Of a stretch of DNA of 64,000 nucleotides, positions 57,024-64,000 are shown piece after piece. Position numbers and translations under genes: made by a program. A model generated the notes under the pieces. The model ran no database searches. It was not told where the DNA came from and saw only the letters and a program-made list of their open reading frames with translations. Source of the stretch: Woeseiaceae bacterium (GTDB lineage: Bacteria > Pseudomonadota > Gammaproteobacteria > Steroidobacterales > Woeseiaceae); the NCBI GenBank assembly GCA_028822065.1, contig JAPKEL010000008.1, positions 1 to 64,000 of the forward strand, in the 5' to 3' direction. Positions within the stretch are counted from its first letter, which is position 1, and every line of letters begins with the position of its first letter.

Positions 57024-59627
57024 ATGAAAACCATTACCAGCAATGATTTACGTCAGAAATTTTTAGATTATTTTCATGAGCGAGATCATGAGATAGTTAA
57101 TAGTTCTTCGCTTGTCCCGGGCAATGATCCCACTTTGTTATTCACTAATGCTGGCATGGTTCAGTTTAAGGATGTATTTTTAGGTAATGATAAAAGGAGT
57201 TATCAGCGAGCAGTTACTTCTCAGCGTTGTCTGCGTGCTGGCGGTAAACACAATGATTTAGAGAATGTTGGCTATACAGCCAAACATCATACATTTTTTG
57301 AAATGTTAGGTAATTTTAGTTTTGGAGATTACTTCAAAGAAAAAGCCATTATTCAAGCTTGGGATTTTTTAACGAATACATTAGGTCTTCCTGAGGAAAA
57401 GTTATGGATCACTGTTTTCTCGGAAGATGATGAAGCCGCAGATATTTGGTTAAACAAAATTAAGGTGAATCCAGAGCGATTCTCACGCATGGGCGAAAAA
57501 GATAATTTTTGGTCGATGGGAGACACAGGACCTTGTGGACCCTGCAGTGAAATATTTTATGATCATGGACCCGAAGTATCAGGCGGTCCACCCGGTTCAG
57601 AAGACGAAGATGGTGATCGATATAGTGAAATTTGGAATTTAGTATTTATGCAATTTGATCGCTCGGAAGATGGGGCGATGACACCATTACCAAAACCTTC
57701 AGTTGATACAGGTATGGGTTTGGAAAGATTAGCCGCAGTGATGCAGTCTGTGCACAGTAATTATGAAATTGATTTATTTAAGAATTTAATTACCGCCTCA
57801 CAAAAGATACTTAAACTAGAAGCTCATCAATCAAGTTCATTAAATGTGATAGTAGATCATATTCGAGCCTGTTCTTTTTTGATCGTAGATGATGTGATGC
57901 CTGGCAATGAAGGCAGAAGCTATGTGCTTAGAAGAATTCTAAGAAGGGCGATTCGTCATGGAAAAAAATTGGGTATTAATGAACCATTTTTCTTCAAATT
58001 GGTCACTCCTTTAGTTAAAGAAATGGGAGAAGCCTATCCAGAGTTGGTTAAATTGAAATCAATAATTGAAAATACGATTAAAGAAGAAGAGCTGCGTTTT
58101 GCCATTACCCTTGATCAAGGTATGGAAATTCTTGAGAGCTCTATTAAGAGCATGAAAGATAAGTTACTACCAGGTGAGATCGTATTTAAGCTCTATGATA
58201 CTTATGGTTTCCCAGTAGACTTAACTAATGATATTGCCAGAGAAAGACACTTTGAGATTGATATGGATGGTTTTGAAGTTGCAATGCAATCACAACGATC
58301 AAGGGCCAGGGAGGCCAACAAATTTTCCCATTCAGGTGACTCAAATATCAAAGCTAAAACTATGTCTAAGTTTGTAGGTTATGAATGTTCTGAAGATAAA
58401 GCAGAGATAACCGAATTATTTCTTCAAGGTAAGACCATATCAATACTTAAAAAGGGTCAACAGGGGATCCTTGTGACAAACATCACTCCTTTTTATGCGG
58501 AATCAGGGGGTCAGATTGGTGATACTGGGCGAATTGATTCAAAAAAAGGTTCTTTTAGTGTTACAGACACACAAAAACAGGGCAACACCATTATTCATCA
58601 TGGTGTTATGGAAGATGGTGAGCTAAAAATAAGCGATAAAGTTGCAATGAAGATCAATAGCGATAGGCGTTCAAATATAGCTGCCAATCATTCTGCAACT
58701 CATTTAATGCATGCTGCTTTGAGAAATGTACTGAGCGACCAAGTTACGCAGAAAGGGTCTTTGGTTGATGAAAATCGTTTGCGGTTTGATTTTTCTCACA
58801 ATAAACCGTTATCAAAACCCAATCTCTTTGATATAGAAGCTGAAGTGAATAGCGAGATTCGTAAAAATTATGCCGCAAGAACAGAACTTATGTCTTATGA
58901 CAATGCTATAAAATCAGGGGCAATGGCTCTATTTGGTGAAAAATATGAAGATGAGGTCAGAGTTCTCGATTTTGGCGGTTATTCGATTGAATTATGTGGA
59001 GGGACTCATGTTAAACGTACTGGAGATGTTGGTATATTTAAAATAATTACCGAGAGTGGTGTTGCATCGGGAGTTAGGAGAATTGAGGCTGTTACGGGTG
59101 ATGCTGCATTACAGTGGCTTTCGACACATAAAGAAAATATGGATCAATTGGCTACGTTGTTAAAAAGCTCTCCGGATCAGATTTATTCTAAAATCGAACA
59201 GCTTTTAGTTCGAAATAAAGCGATAGAAAAAGAACTTTCAGCGGTAAAACAAAAAATGTTGGGCGGTAATTCTAATGATCTTATGAGTAAAGCCATTAAA
59301 GTTGGTGAGATTAATATCCTCATCCACAGAATGGATGGAGTAGACTCAAAAAATCTAAGAATAGCAATCGATCAATTTAAAGATAAATTAGGGACTGCTG
59401 TGGTGGTATTAGGTTCTATTGATGAAGGTAAAGTAAAGCTCGCTGTAGGGGTCACAAATGACCTTACAGACCAAATTCGTGCTGGAGACTTAATTCAATC
59501 TATCGCCGCAACTGTTGGTGGAAAAGGTGGTGGAAGACCAGATTTTGCTCAAGCCGGCGGTCCAAAACGAGATAAAATTGATCAAGCATTGAAATTAGCC
59601 TCAGATTTAATTAAAAATGAACTATAA
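57024..59627 (+). CDS. alaS: Alanyl-tRNA synthetase
   Basis: Class II synthetase of 867 residues when started at the ATG at 57024 (MKTITSNDLRQKFL); the longer frame from a TTG at 56997 adds nine atypical residues. The catalytic core has LVPGNDPTLLFTNAGMVQFKD and GNFSFGDYFKE; the editing domain has the zinc site HSATHLMHAAL and CGGTH; the C-terminal DHHA1 domain ends with GGKGGGRPDFAQAGG. It stands between recX and csrA, the common gammaproteobacterial order without lysC. Confidence 0.98.
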   Translation: MKTITSNDLRQKFLDYFHERDHEIVNSSSLVPGNDPTLLFTNAGMVQFKDVFLGNDKRSYQRAVTSQRCLRAGGKHNDLENVGYTAKHHTFFEMLGNFSFGDYFKEKAIIQAWDFLTNTLGLPEEKLWITVFSEDDEAADIWLNKIKVNPERFSRMGEKDNFWSMGDTGPCGPCSEIFYDHGPEVSGGPPGSEDEDGDRYSEIWNLVFMQFDRSEDGAMTPLPKPSVDTGMGLERLAAVMQSVHSNYEIDLFKNLITASQKILKLEAHQSSSLNVIVDHIRACSFLIVDDVMPGNEGRSYVLRRILRRAIRHGKKLGINEPFFFKLVTPLVKEMGEAYPELVKLKSIIENTIKEEELRFAITLDQGMEILESSIKSMKDKLLPGEIVFKLYDTYGFPVDLTNDIARERHFEIDMDGFEVAMQSQRSRAREANKFSHSGDSNIKAKTMSKFVGYECSEDKAEITELFLQGKTISILKKGQQGILVTNITPFYAESGGQIGDTGRIDSKKGSFSVTDTQKQGNTIIHHGVMEDGELKISDKVAMKINSDRRSNIAANHSATHLMHAALRNVLSDQVTQKGSLVDENRLRFDFSHNKPLSKPNLFDIEAEVNSEIRKNYAARTELMSYDNAIKSGAMALFGEKYEDEVRVLDFGGYSIELCGGTHVKRTGDVGIFKIITESGVASGVRRIEAVTGDAALQWLSTHKENMDQLATLLKSSPDQIYSKIEQLLVRNKAIEKELSAVKQKMLGGNSNDLMSKAIKVGEINILIHRMDGVDSKNLRIAIDQFKDKLGTAVVVLGSIDEGKVKLAVGVTNDLTDQIRAGDLIQSIAATVGGKGGGRPDFAQAGGPKRDKIDQALKLASDLIKNEL

Positions 59628-59700
59628 ATGGTTTTTATATATAGTTACATATGAAATAATTAAATCTTGAAAAGACTATTTATAGAGGGGCATTTTTTAA

Positions 59701-59886
59701 ATGTTAATTTTGACAAGACGGGCGGGCGAAGCTCTAATGATTGGCGACGATATTTCAATCACGGTACTCGGAGTGAAGGGTAATCAGGTAAGAATTGGTA
59801 TCGATGCTCCAAAAGACGTTGCAGTCCACAGGGAAGAGATTTTTGATCGAATTCAAGATGACCAGGAATCTGAGTTTGAGGAATAA
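59701..59886 (+). CDS. csrA: Carbon storage regulator CsrA
   Basis: RNA-binding post-transcriptional regulator, 61 residues. The start [37 protein letters not shown] is near identical in the family, with the RNA-contact Arg in [16 protein letters not shown] ribosome site precedes the ATG. It follows alaS after 73 bp. The tRNA-Ser gene that often follows csrA is not found, and no CsrB/RsmZ-like RNA with repeated GGA loops is seen in the window. Confidence 0.98.
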   Translation: MLILTRRAGEALMIGDDISITVLGVKGNQVRIGIDAPKDVAVHREEIFDRIQDDQESEFEE

Positions 59887-60177
59887 ATTCAAGGCATTCT
59901 ATTTATTGTTTTAATTGAACTCAAATTTACGAAATATCTTTGCTTGGTAGACGAGGGTTTTTCTTAGATCTTTAGCTATAATTGTACTAAAGCCCTTTAA
60001 ATAGGACTTTTTTATTTCTTCAATATACCCTCGATTAGCTTGGCATCAATAGGCTATTTCTCAATCGTAGCTTGGCTTTCAGTTCGATCAGGCACGGTTG
60101 AGCAAATAATAGAAGTAGGGTAACATCAATCTAATTACTCAGATATGCTTGATCTTCATTCAAGAGAAGGATTTTTT
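59887..60177 (+). other. Intergenic region csrA-aguB
   Basis: 291 bp without a credible gene. It holds the csrA terminator, listed separately. A weak promoter-like pair, TTGAGC (60098-60103) and TAACAT (60121-60126) with a 17-bp spacer, could serve aguB. A tRNA was sought and not found: the TTCGATC at about 60083 has no pairing T stem. Confidence 0.4.
59989..60016 (+). terminator. Intrinsic terminator after csrA
   Basis: AAAGCCCT (59989-59996) pairs with AGGACTTT (60003-60010) with one mismatch around a six-base loop and runs into a T-tract (60008-60013). It ends the alaS-csrA side. Confidence 0.6.
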
Positions 60178-61065
60178 ATGAAAGTAACTATTGCAGCTAC
60201 ACAAATGGCATGTAATTGGGATTTAAAAAATAATATAGATAAAGCTATAAGTATGGTGCATCAGGCGGCTGATTTAGGCGCACAAATAATATTATTACAA
60301 GAATTATTTGAAACTCCATATTTTTGTATAGACACACAAAATGAACATTTTAATTTAGCAAAAACTCTATCTGAACAACCTACGATAAAAAAAATGCAAA
60401 CTATTGCAAAAGATCTTGGTGTTGTCTTACCAGTCTCTTTTTTTGAAAGATCGGGTTTAGTTTACTTTAATTCTATTGTTGTTATCGATGCAGATGGGTC
60501 AATAGTTGGGCATTATAGAAAAAGTCATATACCTGATTTTCCTCTCTACGAAGAAAAATTCTACTTTAGTCCTGGTGATACAGGGTTTCGAGCTTTCGAT
60601 ACAAAATTTGGTCGAATTGGTGTAGGTATCTGCTGGGACCAATGGTTTCCTGAGGCCGCTAGAGCTATGGCATTAATGGGTGCCGAAATACTACTTTATC
60701 CAACTGCTATTGGAAGTGAGTTAGATAAACCAGACTTAGACAGTAAGAACCATTGGCAAACAACCATGCGTGGTCATGCAGCGGCTAATATTATGCCTGT
60801 GATTGCCTCTAATAGAATTGGTAAAGAGTCTAGCAAAGATCTCTCATTGGAATTCTATGGCTCCTCATTTATATCCAATCACCTAGGAGAGCTTGTCTGT
60901 GAAGCAGACCGAGAATCAGAAAATATAATAACCCATCAATTTGATCTTGATGAAATTGCTCTTTACAGGCGAGATTGGGGGGTATTTAGAGACCGACGTA
61001 CTGACCTCTATGGGGAAATTCTTTCTTTGGATGGCAATCGAACCAAAAAGAAAGATAGTGCATAA
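60178..61065 (+). CDS. aguB: N-carbamoylputrescine amidohydrolase AguB
   Basis: Nitrilase-family enzyme that converts N-carbamoylputrescine to putrescine, CO2 and ammonia. It has 295 residues from the ATG at 60178, with AGAAGGA six bases before it; the upstream in-frame ATG at 60145 lacks such a site. The catalytic triad is present: Glu in LLQELFETPYF, Lys in HYRKSHIPDF, Cys in GICWDQWFPE. The HIPDFPLYEEKFYFSPGD segment is typical of AguB rather than of other nitrilases. AguA lies two genes downstream, which fixes the pathway. Confidence 0.94.
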   Translation: MKVTIAATQMACNWDLKNNIDKAISMVHQAADLGAQIILLQELFETPYFCIDTQNEHFNLAKTLSEQPTIKKMQTIAKDLGVVLPVSFFERSGLVYFNSIVVIDADGSIVGHYRKSHIPDFPLYEEKFYFSPGDTGFRAFDTKFGRIGVGICWDQWFPEAARAMALMGAEILLYPTAIGSELDKPDLDSKNHWQTTMRGHAAANIMPVIASNRIGKESSKDLSLEFYGSSFISNHLGELVCEADRESENIITHQFDLDEIALYRRDWGVFRDRRTDLYGEILSLDGNRTKKKDSA

Positions 61066-62206
61066 AATTCCTAACTTAAGAATATTCTTAGCGCTATCGT
61101 TTATTGCTGTAATAACTATTTATCCAGTTTTAGCTTTACCGGTAATGATAGGAATCTTGATGGATCATGCAGGTATGTCTTCTTTTTCTGCTGGATGGTT
61201 AACTTCTATTGGAACTCTAGCAACTGCTTCTGCAGGTCTTTTAATGTCCATCAAGATGGATAATAAAAATCTCCAAAAAATATCAAGATTTGGATTAATC
61301 ATAGCCATAGCTATAGATTTATTGTCTGCATTCACGGCGGGCGCCACAATTATCTTTTTCTTCATACGAATAATATGGGGAATCGCAATGGGGGTAACTC
61401 ATGCTGCTAGTATATCTTCGATTGCACATTACGATAACTACAAACATGGCTATGGTATTTATGTAGGATTACAATTCATAGTAAGCGGCATAGCACTTTA
61501 TATTGTGCCTGTATATTCTGATTTAATTGGTGTCACGGGATTTTTTATTGGATTTGCAGTACTAGATTTTTTTGCACTTCTTTTAACTAAATTTCTGACA
61601 TTAGAATACAATCAGCCTTCTAGAGAATATAAAACTAAGTCAGGTTTAGGCGTTATAATAACAGTCCCTGCTATATTAGCTATTATAGGCTTTGCATTAT
61701 TTGAAGCTGCAAATACCGCCCAATTTTCATATATTGAAAGATTTGGTGTGATATCAAATATCACCGAACATCAAATTGGATTAGCTCTTCTTGTGGGATC
61801 TCTCTTAGGTATTCCAGGAGCTCTATCAATATTTGTGATAGGTGATAAATTTGGTTTAGTCAAACCACTAACATTTGGTTTTTTATTAGCCATTTCCGCT
61901 TTAACCATGATTTTACTCTCTAATAATTACACTACTTACTTCATAACTAGCTGTTTACTGGGTTTTTCATGGTCCTTTTGTATGCCATTTATAGAGTCTT
62001 TACTAGCAAGGATTGATCGCAAAGGGAGGGTAGTAGCAGCTGGCTCATCAATCTCATTCTTTGGTTCTGCATTAGGGCCTGGAATGGCGGCAATAGTTGT
62101 TTCTGGAGATCAGTATAGAAATTCGTTTGTATTGTCTATCTGTCTTTTCTTGGTTACATTACTGATTTTTATTATTTTAGGTAAAAAAATGAAGAAAGCC
62201 TTATGA
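61031..62206 (+). CDS. MFS transporter inside the agmatine-to-putrescine operon
   Basis: Major facilitator protein of about 391 residues with 12 predicted helices. I choose the ATG at 61031 (MAIEPKRKIVHK), which overlaps aguB by 35 bp; a GTG at 61055 is another choice, and the frame from 60941 is too long. It has an Asp in LMDHAG and a basic Asp-Lys pair in GDKFG between helices 8 and 9, as in many MFS proteins. The substrate is not readable from sequence; the location between aguB and aguA, with a four-base overlap to aguA, suggests agmatine, putrescine or N-carbamoylputrescine transport (inference only). Confidence 0.8.
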   Translation: MAIEPKRKIVHKIPNLRIFLALSFIAVITIYPVLALPVMIGILMDHAGMSSFSAGWLTSIGTLATASAGLLMSIKMDNKNLQKISRFGLIIAIAIDLLSAFTAGATIIFFFIRIIWGIAMGVTHAASISSIAHYDNYKHGYGIYVGLQFIVSGIALYIVPVYSDLIGVTGFFIGFAVLDFFALLLTKFLTLEYNQPSREYKTKSGLGVIITVPAILAIIGFALFEAANTAQFSYIERFGVISNITEHQIGLALLVGSLLGIPGALSIFVIGDKFGLVKPLTFGFLLAISALTMILLSNNYTTYFITSCLLGFSWSFCMPFIESLLARIDRKGRVVAAGSSISFFGSALGPGMAAIVVSGDQYRNSFVLSICLFLVTLLIFIILGKKMKKAL

Positions 62207-63231
62207 AATCATGGGATATTTCAAGCGATCCAAGAGATTTAGGTTATTTCATGCCTGGTGAATGGACTGACCATGATTGTTGTTGGATGGCTTGGCCTTG
62301 TAGGAATGGTATTTGGTCTAATAATAAAGAAACTATGCAAGAATATGCAAATGTTGCACATGCTATTGCAAGATTTGAGCCAGTGAAAATGCTAGTGCCT
62401 CCAGAAAGAATTGATAGTGCAATTAAGTTACTTAATCAGAATATTGAAATTCTTGAGATAGAGATTGATGATTCTTGGGCTCGAGATTCAGGACCAAATT
62501 TCCTAATTGGTGGTGATAATTTGGCTGGCTCAGATTGGATCTTCAATGCATGGGGTGAAAAATATCATCCCTACGATCAAGATGCACAAATGGCAAAAAG
62601 AATTCTAGAAAACGCTCATGCCGATATTTTTCCTAGTTGGTTAGTAGCGGAAGGAGGAGGCATTACTGTTGATGGTGAGGGAACAATAATAACAACTGAA
62701 TCATGCTTACTTAATAAGAATAGAAATCCAATACGAAATAGATTGGAGATAGAAAATGAATTATGTCGAACTCTGGGCGGTTCTAAAGTAATTTGGCTTC
62801 CAGGTGATGTAGATGAAACTGAAACTGATGGTCATATTGATGGGATTGCTGCTTTTATTGAGCCAGGCAGGATTCTTGTTGAAGTTAATAGTGATAAAAG
62901 CGACCCTCATTATAAAGTAGGCATCGATAATACTAATGCTCTAAAACATAAAACAGATGCTAAGGGACGAAAACTACAAATTGAATTTATTGAGGAAGGT
63001 ATCTATCACAAAGACATTTGGAATGGTGGTTGCAGTTCATACATAAATTCATATTTAGCTAATAATGCAGTTATTGTCCCTGCTTATGGATATGATCGTG
63101 ATCATTTGGCATTAGAAACATATAAAGGTCTCTACCCAAATCGAGAAATTATTCAGGTTCCAATACATAATATTGCTACTGGTGGTGGTGGAATACACTG
63201 TATCACTCAACAGCAACCAAAATACGAGTGA
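62203..63231 (+). CDS. aguA: Agmatine deiminase AguA
   Basis: Converts agmatine to N-carbamoylputrescine and ammonia, the step before AguB. It has 342 residues, a pentein-fold guanidino-modifying enzyme. Active-site parts are seen: DDSWARDSGP, the catalytic His in ETDGHIDG, and the nucleophile Cys in GGGGIHCITQQQP near the C-terminus. Its ATG overlaps the MFS stop by four bases. With AguB this makes a complete arginine-decarboxylase-dependent putrescine route; the arginine decarboxylase itself is not in the window. Confidence 0.95.
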   Translation: MKSWDISSDPRDLGYFMPGEWTDHDCCWMAWPCRNGIWSNNKETMQEYANVAHAIARFEPVKMLVPPERIDSAIKLLNQNIEILEIEIDDSWARDSGPNFLIGGDNLAGSDWIFNAWGEKYHPYDQDAQMAKRILENAHADIFPSWLVAEGGGITVDGEGTIITTESCLLNKNRNPIRNRLEIENELCRTLGGSKVIWLPGDVDETETDGHIDGIAAFIEPGRILVEVNSDKSDPHYKVGIDNTNALKHKTDAKGRKLQIEFIEEGIYHKDIWNGGCSSYINSYLANNAVIVPAYGYDRDHLALETYKGLYPNREIIQVPIHNIATGGGGIHCITQQQPKYE

Positions 63232-63235
63232 AACC

Positions 63236-63256
63236 CATGCGATAAGAATCGCCATG
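63236..63256 (+). terminator. Weak hairpin after aguA
   Basis: CATGCGAT-AAGA-ATCGCCATG can form a stem with one bulged base immediately after the aguA stop. No T-run follows, so it may stabilise the mRNA end rather than terminate. Confidence 0.35.
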
Positions 63257-63411
63257 TATTTAAACCCTTAAAAGATACAATTAGAAATCAATTATAAATA
63301 TATTTCCTAACGTAACTGATATAAATTATCTACTTAAATGATGTATAGGAAAAGTAGAATAAATATCTGTTTGATCAAATACTCTAAACAGGATTTACAA
63401 GAAACTTAACT

Positions 63412-64000
63412 ATGAAACGATTTATCTTTTCCATAATACTACCTCTTTTGATTGCTATACCAGTGATGGTAGAAGCCAGCTTAGTCGAATATGAATTCGA
63501 TATAAATTATCAAACAGTCAACTTCACCGGTGAGAATGTGCGGGCTATGTCGGTTGGTGGCAGTATTCCTGCGCCAACCATCGAAGCCACCGTTGGTGAT
63601 ACTCTGCGTGTGACTTTCCACAATAAGATGGATGTGGAAAGTTCGATTCATTGGCATGGCATTTTACTGCCGAATGATCAGGACGGAACGCCTTACATGA
63701 CGACTTCACCAATAAGGGCTGGTGAATCCTTCACCTATGAATACCCTATTATTCAGCACGGTACTTACTGGTATCATTCGCACACACAACTGCAGGAACA
63801 ACGTGGGGTTTATGGCTCGTTAGTGTTCCACCCTAAAGATGTTGAGAAGCATAAAGCGGATCATGAATATGTGGCGGTACTATCGGACTGGACGAATGAA
63901 AACCCGAAGCAGGTGCTGCATAACTTAAAAAAAGATGGAGATTATTACGCCCTTAAAAAAGATTCGGTGCAATCATGGCTAAAAGTATTGCAGTACGGGC
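63412..64000 (+). CDS. Multicopper oxidase, CopA-like (partial, C-terminus beyond window)
   Basis: Open from an ATG at 63412 to the right edge, 196 codons by my own translation. A signal peptide (cleavage near VEAS) is followed by the first cupredoxin domain with SIHWHGILLPNDQDGTPYM and YWYHSHTQLQEQRGVYG; these HWHG and HSH motifs are two of the type 2/type 3 copper-binding motifs. This fits periplasmic copper-resistance oxidases of the CopA group, which oxidise Cu(I) or bind excess copper. Laccase-like activity on other substrates is possible. From about 63520 on, G+C is clearly higher than in the rest of the window, reaching about 58% in the row at 63541. Confidence 0.9.
   Translation, partial: MKRFIFSIILPLLIAIPVMVEASLVEYEFDINYQTVNFTGENVRAMSVGGSIPAPTIEATVGDTLRVTFHNKMDVESSIHWHGILLPNDQDGTPYMTTSPIRAGESFTYEYPIIQHGTYWYHSHTQLQEQRGVYGSLVFHPKDVEKHKADHEYVAVLSDWTNENPKQVLHNLKKDGDYYALKKDSVQSWLKVLQYG

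Noticed and set aside
59887-60177. tRNA gene after csrA
   Set aside because: In many gammaproteobacteria tRNA-Ser follows csrA. I looked for T-arm and acceptor pairing; the only TTCGATC (about 60083) has no matching stem, so there is no tRNA.

Overview
The window reads as chromosome of an AT-rich, free-living gammaproteobacterium. By eye, G+C is low and stops are mostly TAA. The gene blocks are the gammaproteobacterial ones: yrbG-kdsD-kdsC-lptCAB, ibaG-murA, petABC-sspAB, lpoA/rsmI, rnpB next to the dcw cluster, pilD-coaE-zapD, bamD/rluD-pgeF and recA-recX-alaS-csrA. An outer membrane is implied by the Lpt genes, LpxC, BamD and LpoA. A marine oligotroph is plausible, but I cannot place the lineage.

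Layout. 1-2.7 kb: a truncated serine-hydrolase lipoprotein (-) and a patatin-like phospholipase (+), divergent. 2.7-8.5 kb (-): yrbG, kdsD, kdsC, lptC, lptA, lptB and mgtE, i.e. Kdo synthesis and LPS export with a magnesium channel. 8.7-14.1 kb (+): ibaG-murA, then the cytochrome bc1 genes petABC and sspA-sspB. 14.1-17.8 kb: lpoA (-), rsmI (+), and an SSS-family sodium/solute symporter (-). 18.1 kb: RNase P RNA. 18.8-37.4 kb (+): the division and cell-wall (dcw) cluster from mraZ to lpxC behind one good sigma-70 promoter with three MraZ boxes. 37.4-43.6 kb: dciA (-), secA-mutT (+), then zapD, coaE, pilD and a 45-residue mini-pilin (all -). 43.8-50.2 kb: sucCD, nadE, bamD (-), rluD-pgeF. 50.3-59.9 kb: an fmdB-like gene, a DUF502 gene, aspS, nudB, a glycosyltransferase, pncC, recA, recX, alaS and csrA. 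60.2-63.2 kb: aguB, an MFS transporter and aguA, for agmatine to putrescine. From 63.4 kb: the start of a multicopper oxidase with visibly higher G+C.

Most of the window is housekeeping: precursors (MurA-F, MraY, MurG, Ddl), septal synthesis (FtsI, FtsW, FtsL, FtsQ), ring proteins (FtsZ, FtsA, ZapD) and envelope export (Lpt, LpoA, BamD, SecA).

The clearest anomaly is the position of ftsZ. It lies between rsmH and ftsL, where the cluster normally has no gene, and it is missing from its usual place between ftsA and lpxC. It also carries the strongest Shine-Dalgarno sequence I saw in the cluster. Other points of interest are a mini-pilin beside pilD with pilB and pilC absent, a coaE with no ordinary start codon, a PSWY Qo motif in cytochrome b, loss of the mla genes from their usual locus, and a base-composition break inside the multicopper oxidase gene. 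I saw no CRISPR array, prophage, insertion sequence, tRNA or rRNA, and no recognisable defence system.
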